From the NCBI RefSeq assembly GCF_902686445.1, contig NC_062216.1, forward strand, positions 9,135,084 through 9,199,083: a DNA stretch of 64,000 nucleotides, given 5' to 3'. The first letter of the stretch is position 1, and each line of letters begins with the position of its first letter. Below the pieces are notes generated by a model. That model did no database searches, was not told the origin of the DNA, and saw only the letters and a list, made by a program, of their open reading frames with translations. Positions 1 through 9,294 of this stretch are shown one piece after another. This DNA is from Sciurus carolinensis. Lineage: Eukaryota; Chordata; Mammalia; Rodentia; Sciuridae. Both the position numbers and the translations under genes were made by a program.

Positions 1-544
1 TGTTTTTAACCTATCCCAACATCAGCATGATTTTAAGTGAATATCCAAAAGTTGCATTTCTAAGTCAATTTAATTTGTTGAGTCAAAGAGCATGTTTTTT
101 AAAATGATATTGCCCAGGTGTTCTTTAAAGAGGTTGTACTGACGTTATTAATAATTAGTGTAATACTAATTAGGAATTACAAATAGTAAAGAAAAATATT
201 TGCTTCTCTATACCCTCTCCAACAGTGGCTACTTTCAAACCCATAAATGTTTGCCAAGTGGATACACAAAAAAGAGTCCTTTATTGCTATGACCTATAGT
301 TCCTAACCTTGAGTACAGGTGAGCATTTTCATGTGATCATTGTTGTTCAGATTTCTTTTTCTGTGCACTGCTATTTAGATCCTTTGTCAATTTGCCTATT
401 GAGTCATTTACATCTTTCTTATAGATTTGTAAGTTTTTGTGGCATAAAACCTGCAATTATTTTCTCTGCCAACACATTTGCAATTAAAACCACATAATCC
501 AAAACTTGAATCTCATCACCAGCCTCACTTTGGCCTTTCCACTT
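1..544. other. AT-rich intergenic DNA, probable LINE remnants
   Basis: No gene is seen. Bases 320-500 resemble the antisense strand of old L1 ORF2 (a 'low-frequency target region' pattern of 'tttgtcaatttgcctattg' type), but the match is weak. The rest is unassigned AT-rich sequence. Confidence 0.35.
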
Positions 545-900
545 AGATTCGCCTCTCACCCGAGGGAAGGTGGTAAACACGGGGGAACAGCCTCGTCCTC
601 CACCTGGGCACCTGCGAGGACCGTGAGCCTCTGGGGAAGAATTTTATCTCTGTCGTTACAGAGGAGATGAGATCTGCCTTCCTGGGTCAGACCCTCATCG
701 ATCCAGGCTAGCTTCCCATCTGACAGCAGAGACAGGAAACGTGCGGAGGAGAATCCAATTACCCTCTTGGACATCTGCCTGGACGGTTAGGAGTCTAGCC
801 CGGGCGCCCGGATCGGTCTCTTAACTCTCATCGGTTCCCTAACGCTTCCCGAACCCTTGCATTTCAACATCTAGGCCCGCCCCCAGCACTAAGGCCATCA
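545..900. other. CpG-rich unique segment between LINE remnants
   Basis: About 20 CpG dinucleotides occur in some 350 bp, while the DNA on either side is AT-rich and CpG-poor. The reverse strand holds a complete 72-codon frame (774 to 556) that starts just after a 'cag', and it resembles no family I know. It could be a small old CpG islet, a relic of an exon or LTR, or chance. No splice or promoter signal decides between these. Confidence 0.4.
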
Positions 901-1051
901 GTTCTTTTGTTTATAATGCAATATATGGACTTCTGAGTCAGAAGACAGTGTCTATGTGAGCATGTAGAATTCTGGCTGCTTCACTCCGAAAACCTATGAA
1001 CAATAAATTTAAAATAGTAACATGATGTTCCCTTTATTAGTTCCAATTTTT

Positions 1052-1147
1052 AAAATCTTTTTTAAATTTTTATTTATTTATTTATTTATTGATGTACTAA
1101 GGATTGAACTCAGGGATGCTCTAGTACTGAGCTACATCACTAACCCT
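1052..1147 (-). mobile_element. Old ID-type SINE, antisense
   Basis: A TTTA-rich tail is followed by the reverse of a diverged tRNA-like body: 'aggattgaactcaggg', then 'gagctacatcactaaccc'. It is older than the copy next to it. Confidence 0.6.
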
Positions 1148-1159
1148 TTTTTATTTTTA

Positions 1160-1237
1160 AATTATTTTTTTGTGGTAACCCAAGGCCTTGTGCATGCAAG
1201 GCAAACACTCTACCAACTGAGCTATGTCCCCAGCCCC
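1160..1237 (-). mobile_element. ID SINE, antisense
   Basis: It reads 'ccttgtgcatgcaaggc', then 'ctaccaactgagctatgtc', then 'cccagcccc', the reverse of the squirrel ID body. The B-box end is partly lost. Confidence 0.75.
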
Positions 1238-1293
1238 TAAAAAAAGAAAATCTTTTCTTTGAACTTTTTTCCATTGTCTTTTCTTAATCAACA

Positions 1294-1294
1294 A

Positions 1295-1349
<55 letters not shown>
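1294..1349. repeat. (TA)n(CA)n microsatellite
   Basis: About 11 TA units run directly into about 16 AC units, a compound alternating purine-pyrimidine tract. Confidence 0.97.
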
Positions 1350-1352
<3 letters not shown>

Positions 1353-1359
1353 GTGCAGT

Positions 1360-2020
1360 TTAGTGAATGATTTTAAAGGGAGAAGCTATTTACTCACATA
1401 AGGTCAAGGCAGAACAAGGAAAGGATTCTAAACCCCTTGTCAGCCCCTTCCCCCTACAGGGAGCATAAACATTATCCTGACTTTTGAGACAGTCACTTCC
1501 TTGCACTTCTTTACATTCCACCGTCTATGGATACATTCCTAATTCTGTGTACTTTAATTTCAGCCAGTTTTAAACTTTCTATATATGGATTAATACATCC
1601 TATATTTCTTTGTGTCCTATTTCTTTCCCTCAGCACTGTTTCTAGATTCATTTACATTTGCTGAGAATAGTTCTACCTCATTGCTTTCTGAGTAACCTTC
1701 TGTGATAGGACCATCCTACAATTTAATTACACGTCCTGATGATGGGCGTTTTGGAGTTATTGTAAGTCATGCTGCTGGTCTCGTAAATGCATCCTGCTCC
1801 GAGTCTGCAGAAGCTTCCCTAGTACACCATACTCTGGAGTGAAATTGTTGAGGCATTAGGGATGTGTGCCTTCAGCTATCCCATATTGCCAAGCATCTTT
1901 CCGAAGTCATTATGTATGCTGATTAGCATTCCTGCTCACAACCCTCCAGAGTCTCCATTGCTCCACACCATCCTTAAGGCTGGGTGGACTCAAGCTTTTT
2001 AAAACAGCTCTGTTGAAATA
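1360..2020 (-). mobile_element. Probable old L1M/HAL1-like remnant, antisense
   Basis: AT-rich sequence carries phrases typical of antisense old-L1 3' regions, such as a 'gatacattcctaattctg' stretch and 'gctgattagcattcctgc'. It is strongly decayed and has no open frame. Confidence 0.35.
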
Positions 2021-2593
2021 TGCTATAGTTTGAATGTGGTCTCTCCCCCACAGGTTCATGTGCTGGGGTTTGGGTTGCCCATGTGGTGCTAGCAAGAAGT
2101 GATGGAGCTGGCTCAGTGGTAGAGCACTCGCCTAGCACGCATGAGATGCTGGGTTTGATCCTCGACACCACATAAAAATAAAATAAAGGTATTGTGTCCA
2201 CCTACAACTAAAAAATAGCTTTTAAAATATTTTTTAAAAAAGAGGTGATGGAACATTTGAGAGGTGACACCTAGTGCAAGATGGTTAGGTCAGTGGGCAG
2301 GCTGCAATGGGAAGGGGTTAATGTAGGCCCTCAGGGTCACCGGTGAGTTAAGAAAGTGGGTTGTTATAAAGCAAGAGCACCCATGCACTTGGCCTCTTCC
2401 GCTTGTGAGCATGTCCCTTGCACTTTTTCCACTGTGTGGTGACACAGCCCAGAGGTCCTTGAAGAAGCTAAACAGCTGGGACCACCTGATCTTGGACTTT
2501 CAGCCTCTAAAACTGAGCTAAATAGACCTTCTCTTTATAAAGAGGCTGAGACCTCAGGTATTTTATTATAGCAACAGAAAATACATTAATCCA
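2021..2593 (+). mobile_element. MaLR-type solo LTR (MST-like) with nested SINE
   Basis: The LTR begins 'tgctatagtttgaatgtg' and ends '...acattaatcca', as MaLR LTRs do (TG...CA). The 3' part has the usual 'cagcctctaaaactgagctaa' and 'ctcaggtattttattatag' blocks. The flanking 5-mers aaata (2016-2020) and agata (2594-2598) fit a 5-bp duplication with one mismatch. A SINE at 2106-2239 interrupts it. No internal retroviral sequence adjoins it. Confidence 0.8.
2106..2239 (+). mobile_element. Tailed ID-derived SINE inside the MaLR LTR
   Basis: The A-box-like 'ggctcagtggtagagc' and B-box-like 'gggtttgatcct' are followed by a specific 3' tail, 'aataaaggtattgtgtcc', then A/T-rich sequence. The target duplication aaga(a/g)gtgatgg is at 2094-2105 and 2240-2251. 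The same tail occurs in the copies at 34039 and, shortened, 36462. Confidence 0.85.
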
Positions 2594-2810
2594 AGATATA
2601 ATTCAGATACCTTATAATTCACCCTTTCAAATACTATAAACCAGTGGTTTTTAGTATATTCACAGAGTGTTCCTCTAACACCATAATCAATTTAGAAAAT
2701 TTTAATTATCACAACCAAAAATAAAAGCTTCATCAATCCCCTGACCCCAGCCCTAGGTGAAACTACAGATGTGCTCATTCTGGACACTTTATATAAATGG
2801 AATATGTGGT

Positions 2811-2924
2811 GGGGTTTTTTTGTTGTTGTTTTTTCTTTTTTCTTTTTTGGGTGCTGGGGATCGAACCCAGGGCCTTGTGCTTACAAGGCAAGCACTCTAC
2901 CGACTGAGCTATCTCCCCAGCCCC
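2811..2924 (-). mobile_element. ID SINE, antisense, with target-site duplication
   Basis: A T-rich tail with 'ggatcgaacccagggcc' and 'cgactgagctatctcccc' marks an intact ID body. The flanking duplication ggaatatgtggt is at 2799-2810 and 2925-2936 (12/12). Confidence 0.93.
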
Positions 2925-3491
2925 GGAATATGTGGTCTTGTATAACTGATGTCTTTCACTTAGCATAATATCCTCGAGGTTCATCTACGTTGTAGCATGA
3001 ATCAAAGCTTCAGTTTTATATGCCATTATATGGATATACCACATTTTATTTACCCATTCATCATTTGATGGACATCGGGCTTTTCCCCTTTTTAGGAATA
3101 TAATCATGCTGCTATGAATGTTCATGCACAAGATTTGATGTAAACACACATTTTCATTTCTCTTGGGAATGTACCTAGGAGGTACCAGACAACATGGTAA
3201 CTCTGATTAACCACTTCAGGGGCTGCCAGACTCTTTTCAAAGGAGCTGCACCATTTTACGATCTCACCAGCAGTTCCAACAGTTCCAATTTCTCTACATG
3301 GTTACCAACATTTGTTATTAGCTTTCTTAATAATAGCCTTTCTAGTGGGTGTGAATTGGTACCTCCTTGTGGTTTGGACTTGCATTTCTCTGACAGTTAA
3401 TGCTGTCGAGCATCTTTTCACATCTGTTGGTCATGTGTGTATTTGCTTTGGAGAAATGTGTATTCAGACATCCTGCCCCCTTTTGTGTTTT

Positions 3492-3572
3492 TCCAGTCCT
3501 AGGGATCGAACCCAGGACCTCATATGTGCTAGGCAGACTCTATCACTGAGCCTTTATCCCAGCTCCTTTTGC
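3492..3572 (-). mobile_element. ID-type SINE, antisense, diverged
   Basis: 'agggatcgaacccaggacc', 'tatgtgctaggcagactc' and 'cactgagcc' identify the reverse of the tRNA-like body inside the L1M. Confidence 0.8.
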
Positions 3573-4133
3573 CCACTTGTTAATTAGGTCATCTGTCTTT
3601 TTATTGAATTGTAAGAGTTCTTATATGATCTAGATACAAGTCCCTTCTCAGATGTATGATTGACAAAAATTTTCTCCCATGCCATGGGTTCTCTTTTTAC
3701 TCTCTCATTAGTCCTTCAAAGCACAGAAGTTTTAAATTTTGGTGATGTTTAGTTGATCTGTATTTTATGTATTTTCTGTGGCTTAGCAAGAAACCCATTA
3801 CCTAATCCAAGGTCACACAGACTTAACACCTATGTTTTCTTCTAAGAGTTTAATACTTTCAGCTCTTACATTTAGATTTTCATTCAGTTTTTAATTAATT
3901 TTTATCTATGGTGTGAAATATGGCTCCAGTGTCTTTCCATGTGAAGATTTGTTTGTATGCAGTTGTTCAGTTACAACCAGTAAAACAATAACTCTTTCAC
4001 CTTTGAATTATCTAAGCACTTTATTCTTTTTTGTTTTATTATAAGTGAAATGTTTACATTTTTTTGTTTTTTATTAACCTGCAGAAGTTCTTATGTTCTA
4101 GACTTCCATCCTTTGTATATTTATATGTGCTGC

Positions 4134-4153
4134 AAAAAAAAAAAAAAAAAAAA
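4134..4153. repeat. Poly(A) tract of about 20 bp
   Basis: An uninterrupted A run lies between L1M blocks. No element body clearly belonging to it is seen. Confidence 0.9.
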
Positions 4154-4312
4154 CTTTTCTGTGACTTCTTTTAAGACTCTCTACAAAGTCTTAATAAATA
4201 GAAGTTTGTAGTGTTTATGTAGCCAAATATATAACCCTTTCCTGATGATAAATCAAAAACTTTTTGTGTCATGTGTAAAAAGTCCAAGATCATTTTTAAA
4301 ATTCTCCTATTT

Positions 4313-4380
4313 AGGCTGGGGTATACCAAGCCCTGGGTTCCATGCCTAGCAACACACACACACACACTCAGACACGCACA
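4313..4380 (+). mobile_element. Internally deleted ID SINE with CA-rich end
   Basis: 'ggctggggtataccaag' joins directly to 'ccctgggttccatgcctagc', so the middle of the ID body is missing. A short (CA)n run follows where the A-tail would be. Confidence 0.65.
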
Positions 4381-4579
4381 CCTCTCTAATATTCATTGTG
4401 AGGACTTTTATCCACCTACCCACCTAGAAATGTTCTCCATGAATGGTGTTAGAAATACAACTTTACTTTTTCCTGCATGGATACCACCTACTCTAACTCT
4501 CTTTGTTGAAAAGACCATTCTTACCACCCCTCATTATTCTGAAAAGCCAGGTCTAATTCAGATCAATAATTGATAAATG

Positions 4580-4879
4580 TTTCTGGATATTTGTTCAGTT
4601 CCAGTGGTTTATTTGGTCATTTTGGATCCAATGCCACACATTATATTATAATGATAACTCTCTGTAACTGGTAAAATAATCACTCCAACCATGTTCTTCT
4701 CCAAGGGGACCTTGACTTTTCTTGGCCCTTTGTATTTCCATATACATTTTGGAATCAGCTTATGAAGGTCCACCAAAAACTTGTTTGGAATTTTCACAAG
4801 GATGGCAGTGAATCTACTGATAAATTTGAGTAGAAATGACATTATTAGAATATTAATTCTTCCAATCCATAAGTATAGT
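4580..4879 (-). mobile_element. Ancient L1M, antisense: ORF2 fragment
   Basis: The reverse strand from 4842 to 4609 is open for 77 codons and contains L1 ORF2-like sequence (IPNKFLVDLHKLIPKCIWK, then KGPRKVKVPLEKN). This matches the 'FNAIPIK...KFIW' segment of L1 reverse transcriptase proteins. The fragment is part of the interrupted element. Confidence 0.85.
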
Positions 4880-5346
4880 TGTTCTGAAAATCTGGTAGAA
4901 AAGAACCAGCCATGGTAGGTGGAAGTTGCTGTGACCCTAAAGAAGAGACAGATTCAGGTGGTGCAGAATGCATTTATTGAGCACTTACTGGTAGAAGCAT
5001 GATCAAGGTTGGCAGCAAGATGAATGGATCCCTATGATTCAAATCAGAGAAAAAGAGATTATATAGTAGTCAGGACAAAAGTGACTTCATCCAAGCAGAA
5101 ATGTCCCTGGCTTATCAAACACTAATATCAAAGACCTGAGGCACTGAAGGCACCAGGGTCTAGGGGTAAAGATCCATGTACCACTCTACTGGTTTTGTTG
5201 GTTTATAGTAGGCTGGAAATTATGCAAGGAAAAGTGACAAGGGATGCTCAGTAGCAATCATGGTGGTTTTGACTTAAGATGGTGGGCATCTGGATCCTTC
5301 CTGGAGTATATTTCCCTGTGTATTTAGGTATGCACTAACGTTTTAC
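4880..5346 (-). mobile_element. LTR-like insertion, antisense
   Basis: This block of about 465 bp interrupts the L1M and has the layout of a reverse-oriented LTR. On the reverse strand a TATA-like TATATAA (near 5057-5066) lies about 85 bp upstream of an AATAAA (4972-4977) that is followed by a GT-rich end. The left edge starts TG and the right edge is near 'ttttaca'. No clean short target duplication is visible, so the edges are approximate and the family is not assigned. Confidence 0.45.
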
Positions 5347-5384
5347 AATAAAGTTTAAATTTATTTTGGTAAAGACATTACACA

Positions 5385-5540
5385 TGGGGGGAAGGGAAAA
5401 AAATAACAGAATGAATCAAACGTTACCCTATGTAAATTTATGATTACACAAATGGTATGCCTTTACGCCATGTACAAATAGAGAAACAACATGTATCCCA
5501 TTTGTGTACAATAATAAAAAAATAAATAAATAAATAAATA
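5385..5540 (+). mobile_element. 5'-truncated young squirrel L1 (3' UTR only)
   Basis: Only the last 130 bp of the L1 3' UTR plus an (AAAT)n tail are present. They are nearly identical to the end of the 7-kb L1 at 13268-13380 ('acgccatgtacaaatagag', 'caacatgtatcccatttg'). The duplication aaagacattacaca is at 5371-5384 and 5541-5554 (14/14). Confidence 0.93.
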
Positions 5541-5554
5541 AAAGACATTACACA

Positions 5555-6326
5555 GATATTTTGAAGTCCTTTATTTTTGTTTTATTGTAAATAGTATTTA
5601 AATATTTTAATTTTCTGTTTGTAATCAGTATATAGACGTATAACTGATATTTGCATCCAATTAGCTAAATATTCACTGATGCTAATGGGCCCATACTTTT
5701 CTTTGCTGACACTACTCTTGTCAGTGTGTTATCAAGGTTATGGCAACCTCAGAAATAAGTGAGAATGGAAACCATTTTTGTATTTTCTAAAATATTTGTG
5801 TAAGATTAGAATTATATGTTCCTTGAGTATTGAGTTGAATTTTCCAATGAAACCATCTGGGCCCAGAATTTTACTTGTGGGAAGATTTTTAATCACAATT
5901 TCAATCTTTTTAAGAAAAAATTTTGGTAGTTCTACATGGACAGAATGACTTTATTTTATTTGTTTATTTTTATGCAGTGCCTCACATGTGCTAGGCAAAT
6001 GATCTGCCACTGAGCTACAATCCCAGCCCCACCAATTCAATCTTTATAGTGATACAAAACTTTTCAGATTTGCTTTTTCTTCCAAAGTAAGTTTTCATTT
6101 TAGAAACACTTTATTGAAGTATCATTTACAAACCATAAAATCCACCCGCTCTGCTTGTACAATTCAACAATTTTTAGTACATTAACTGACTTGTGCAACC
6201 ATAACTATATCCTATTTTATAACCCACATTCAATTTTGTTAAGCTATTTTCTAGTTTTTTCTAGGAATTAGTGCATTATTCCTAATTTTTTTTTGGCATA
6301 AAGCTTGTTCATAGTAACTTATTATT
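5555..6326 (-). mobile_element. Ancient L1M, antisense: reverse transcriptase region
   Basis: 'ccatctgggcccagaattttac' near 5850-5872 is the reverse of a codon block for the conserved PGPDGF-like motif of L1 reverse transcriptase, here decayed. An ID SINE interrupts at 5945. The block ends at the target site of the 7-kb L1. Confidence 0.7.
5945..6032 (-). mobile_element. ID SINE, antisense, diverged
   Basis: 'gcctcacatgtgctaggc', 'ctgccactgagctacaatc' and 'ccagcccc' mark the reverse tRNA-like body. The B-box end is lost. Confidence 0.75.
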
Positions 6327-6339
6327 AAACTGTGAATTT
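6327..6339. repeat. Left target-site duplication of the 7-kb L1
   Basis: The 13-mer aaactgtgaattt lies directly before the L1 5' end and is repeated exactly at 13388-13400. Confidence 0.95.
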
Positions 6340-6347
6340 GGGGGTTT

Positions 6348-6358
6348 CAAGATGGCGG
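6348..6358 (+). promoter_or_regulatory. YY1-like site at the L1 5' end
   Basis: CAAGATGGCGG starts nine bases into the element. It matches the YY1 core (CAAGATGGC) that sits at nearly the same place in the human L1 5' UTR and fixes the transcription start there. The role here is inferred from that parallel. Confidence 0.75.
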
Positions 6359-6401
6359 ACTAGGGGGCGGCTGCATTTCACGTTGCTCCAGGACGCAGGA
6401 T

Positions 6402-7184
6402 TCAAAAGAGGAGATAGTGAGAGACTTGGGACCAACTCAAAGCCGCTGGGTGAGTCTCTCCCATTGGGGAGGCGTCCCGGATGGGGCGGTAGCCCCGGAA
6501 CGCAGGGAACTTTGTGAAGTGGAGTTGCTCGGCGAGACGCCCCTCCCCCCACTGGAGCGGTAAACATGGACAACTGGGATCATCATAGAGGAGGCGGCTC
6601 AGCACAGCGCTTGGACTCGGAGCAACCACTGGGGCTCCGGGCAGCTGCCTGAAGAGGAGCTGCATGGCGAGCTGTTTAGACCCAGAACGACCGCTTCTGA
6701 ACACCAGGGGGTTGCCTGGAGGAAGAGGAGAAGCGCGGCGGGTCGCTTGGTCTAGGAGTGACTGCATCAGAGCTACAGGCGGTTGCCAGAGGAGGAGCTG
6801 CGTGGCGAGCTGTTTGGACTCAGAACCACCGCGTCTGAACACCGGGGGGTTGCCCGGAGGAAGAGGAGAAGCACGGCGGGTCGCTTGGTCTAGGAGTGAC
6901 TGCATCAGAGCCTCAGGCATTTGCCAGAGGAGGAGCTGCGTGGCGAACTGTTTGAACTCAGAACGACAGCTCCTGAATACTGGTGGCCTGCCTGGAGGAG
7001 GAGCGCGACGGGTCACTTGGTCTAGGAGTAACTGCATCAGAGCCACAGGCGGTTGCCAGAGGAGGAGCTGCGTGGCGAGCTGTTTGAACTCAGAACGACC
7101 GCTCCTGAACACCGGGGGGTTGCCCGGAGGAAGAGGAGAAGTGCGGCGGGGTGCTTGGTCTAGGAGTGACTGCATCAGAGCCAC
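6402..7184 (-). other. Long antisense open frame in the L1 5' UTR (ORF0-like position)
   Basis: The reverse strand is open for 260 codons from ATG at 7184. The first about 180 residues are four imperfect repeats of 46, 44, 46 and 46 residues, each with an ALMQSLLDQATRRASPLPPG-like start and a KQLATQLLLWQ-like end. A non-repeated tail follows. No known domain is seen. The 138-bp repeat unit by itself keeps the frame open, so this is not evidence of translation. Its position recalls the antisense ORF0 of primate L1, but no homology is claimed. Confidence 0.4.
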
Positions 7185-7320
7185 AGGCGGTTGCCAGAGG
7201 AGGAGGCGAGTGGTGAGTTGATTGGACTAAAAGCGACCGCTCCTGAACACCGGTGGCCTGCCTGGAGGAGGAGCGTGGTGGGTCACTTGGTCTCGGAGCC
7301 ACCGCTTCTGAACACCCAGG
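6600..7320 (+). repeat. 138-bp tandem repeats in the L1 5' UTR
   Basis: The block starting 'gagctgcgtggcgag' recurs at 6657 (one change), 6795, 6933 and 7065, with a diverged copy near 7203. The spacings are 138, 138, 132 and about 138 bp. Each unit carries 'ggtctaggagtgactgcatc' and 'ctgaacaccgggggg'-like blocks and is GC- and CpG-rich. Repeated 5' units are known as promoter monomers in mouse L1; the same job is inferred here. The + strand is also open from 6664 to 7221 (185 codons). Confidence 0.92.
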
Positions 7321-8173
7321 GGGCTACCCCAAGGAGGAGGAGGAGGAACAGGGCGCGTCACTTGGACTTGGAGTGACTGCCTAGGGCTACAGGCGGTTGG
7401 TGGGAGGAGGAGACGTGAAGTGACTCGCTTGGGCTCCTAGTGACTGCGTCGGAAACCCAGCCGCTGTCCGGAGGAGGAGGTGTGTGGCGGGTCTCTGGGT
7501 ATCGGAGCTATTGTACGGGGCTCCAGGTGGCGGCTCAGAGGAGGGGCCGCATAGCCAGGCGATTAGGTGCAGAGCAGGGTCCCAGGACCGGCTTCTTGCT
7601 GGAAGAGCCGCACAGAGACACGCCTAGGGGCGGAGTGAAGTTTCCAGGACTGCGGGCAGAGTCTCTGGGAGAGGCAGCCTAAGGAGACTCACCTGTGAAG
7701 GGTGAGGCTCCCAGGCCCAGGAGGTAGGTCCGGGCCCCTGGGAACGTTGCAGAGGAAGACAGCCCAGCCCAGGTGGTAGTTGTAGATTGAGGGGAACCTC
7801 TAGGAGGGGAACTGATCAGCTAGATGTCCCCACCGAGTGAGTCTTCCCTGCCGGGTGAGGTTTTCCCACAGGGATGGTAAAACCAGAGACACAGGCACAA
7901 ACAGGACTTGCCTCAGACTGCAGCCTAGTTCCCTGTTGGATGACCATTGGTCAACAAGTGGAGGCACCTCTGCCCACTAGCAGGGAATATACGCCACCTG
8001 AGGGTCACCACCCCTAGAGAGGCAGCTTCTTCGTGGAGCTCCGCATTATCAACTTCCTCCAAGACTTCAGGCTACTGAAGGATAAGAGGGGATATACTAG
8101 CAATCTTCAAGGACATTATAAGTCAATAGAGGAAATCTGCAATATCTTAATGACTCACTGATTCCTGAACAAT

Positions 8174-9219
8174 ATGAGAAAACAAGGGAAGAAAATGCCC
8201 CAAACAAATCTAGATGTTACATCAATAAAATCCAATGACAGCATGGCAGAAGAAATGACAGAAAGGGAGTTCAGAATGTACATAATTAAATGATTAGGGA
8301 AGCAAACGATGAGATGAAAGAGCAAATGCAGGCATTGAATGATGAGATGAAAGAGCAAATGCAGGCATTGAATGATAGCACCAATCAACAGTTAAAAGAG
8401 CAAATACAGGAAGCAAAAGATCATTTCAATAAAGAGTTAGAGATATTGAAAAAAAACCAAACAGAAATCCTTGAAATGAAGGAAACAATAAACCAAATTA
8501 AGAACTCCATAGAAAGCATAACCAATAGGATAGAACACCTGGAAGACAGAACTTCAGACATTGAAGACAAAATATTTAACCTCGAAAGCAAAGTTGAACA
8601 AACAGAGAAGATGGTAAGAAATCATGAACAGAATCTGCAAGAACTATGGGATATCATGAAAAGGCCAAATTTAAGAATTATTGGGATTGAGGAAGGCTTA
8701 GAGAAACAAACCAAAGGAATGAACAATCTATTCAATGAAATAATATCAGAAAATTTCCCAAATCTGAAGAATGAAATGGAAAATCAAGTCCAAGAGGCTC
8801 ATAGGACTCCAAATGCACAAAATTACAACAGACCCACACCAAGGCACATTATAATGAAAATACCTAACATACAAAATAAAGACAGAATTTTAAAGGCTGT
8901 AAGAGAAAAGAACCAAATTACATTCAGGGGGAAACCAATACGGATATCAGCAGATTTTTCAATCCAGACCCTAAAAACTAGAAGGGCCTGGAACAACATT
9001 TTTCAAGCTCTGAAAGAAAATGGATGCCAACCAAGAATCTTATACACAGCAAAATTTACCTTCAAATTTGACGATGAAATAAAATCATTCCATGATAAAC
9101 AAAAGCTAAAAGAATTTACAAAAAGAAAGCCAGCATTACAGAACATTCTCAGCAAAATATTTCATGAGGAAGAGATAAAAAACAAAGAAGCATATCAGCA
9201 AAGGGAGGAATTACCCTAA
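8174..9219 (+). pseudogene. L1 ORF1 (RNA-binding chaperone), frameshifted near the N-terminus
   Basis: ORF1p is the trimeric RNA chaperone of the L1 particle. The first ATG (8174) gives 39 codons (MRKQGKKMPQTN...) and stops at 8291-8293. The rest of the protein is open in another frame from 8290 to 9219 (309 codons). The usual reading implies loss of one A in the A-run just before 8290, which splits the N-terminus from the coiled coil. After that come a long heptad-rich coiled coil (to about residue 125 of the 309), the RRM (start NLRIIGIEEGLE) and the C-terminal domain (RILYTAKFTFKF, RKPALQNIL). Translation from the ATG at 8290 could still give a nearly complete protein without the basic N-terminus. 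Confidence 0.93.
8308..8373 (+). repeat. 33-bp exact tandem duplication in the ORF1 coiled coil
   Basis: Two identical 33-bp copies (8308-8340, 8341-8373) encode DEMKEQMQALN twice. Eleven residues is a hendecad, which a coiled coil can absorb with little loss of register. Confidence 0.97.
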
Positions 9220-9255
9220 AGGTACTGTCAAATAAAGGAGGAACCAAGATGTGTC

Positions 9256-9287
9256 AAAAAATAAATAAATAAATAAATAAATAAAAT
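9256..9287. repeat. (AAAT)n microsatellite in the ORF1-ORF2 spacer
   Basis: About seven AAAT units lie eight bases before the ORF2 start codon. They make up nearly half of the 75-bp spacer. Confidence 0.95.
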
Positions 9288-9294
9288 TTTAAAT

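Larger units (their letters stand above)
2594..4160 (-). mobile_element. Ancient L1M, antisense: 3' part of ORF2
   Basis: Read on the reverse strand this is decayed L1 ORF2 C-terminal sequence. The + strand shows the usual order: 'catttgatggacatcggg', 'ctgctatgaatgttcatgc', 'tttctctgacagttaatg', then the 'ggtcacacagacttaac' block. Two ID SINEs interrupt it. It continues at 4580, 5555 and 13401. Confidence 0.8.

Noticed and set aside
6664..7221. Regular repeats at 6.6-7.3 kb as a CRISPR-like array or a protein-coding tandem gene
   Set aside because: The units are contiguous 138-bp tandem repeats without spacers, inside an L1 5' UTR in a mammalian genome.
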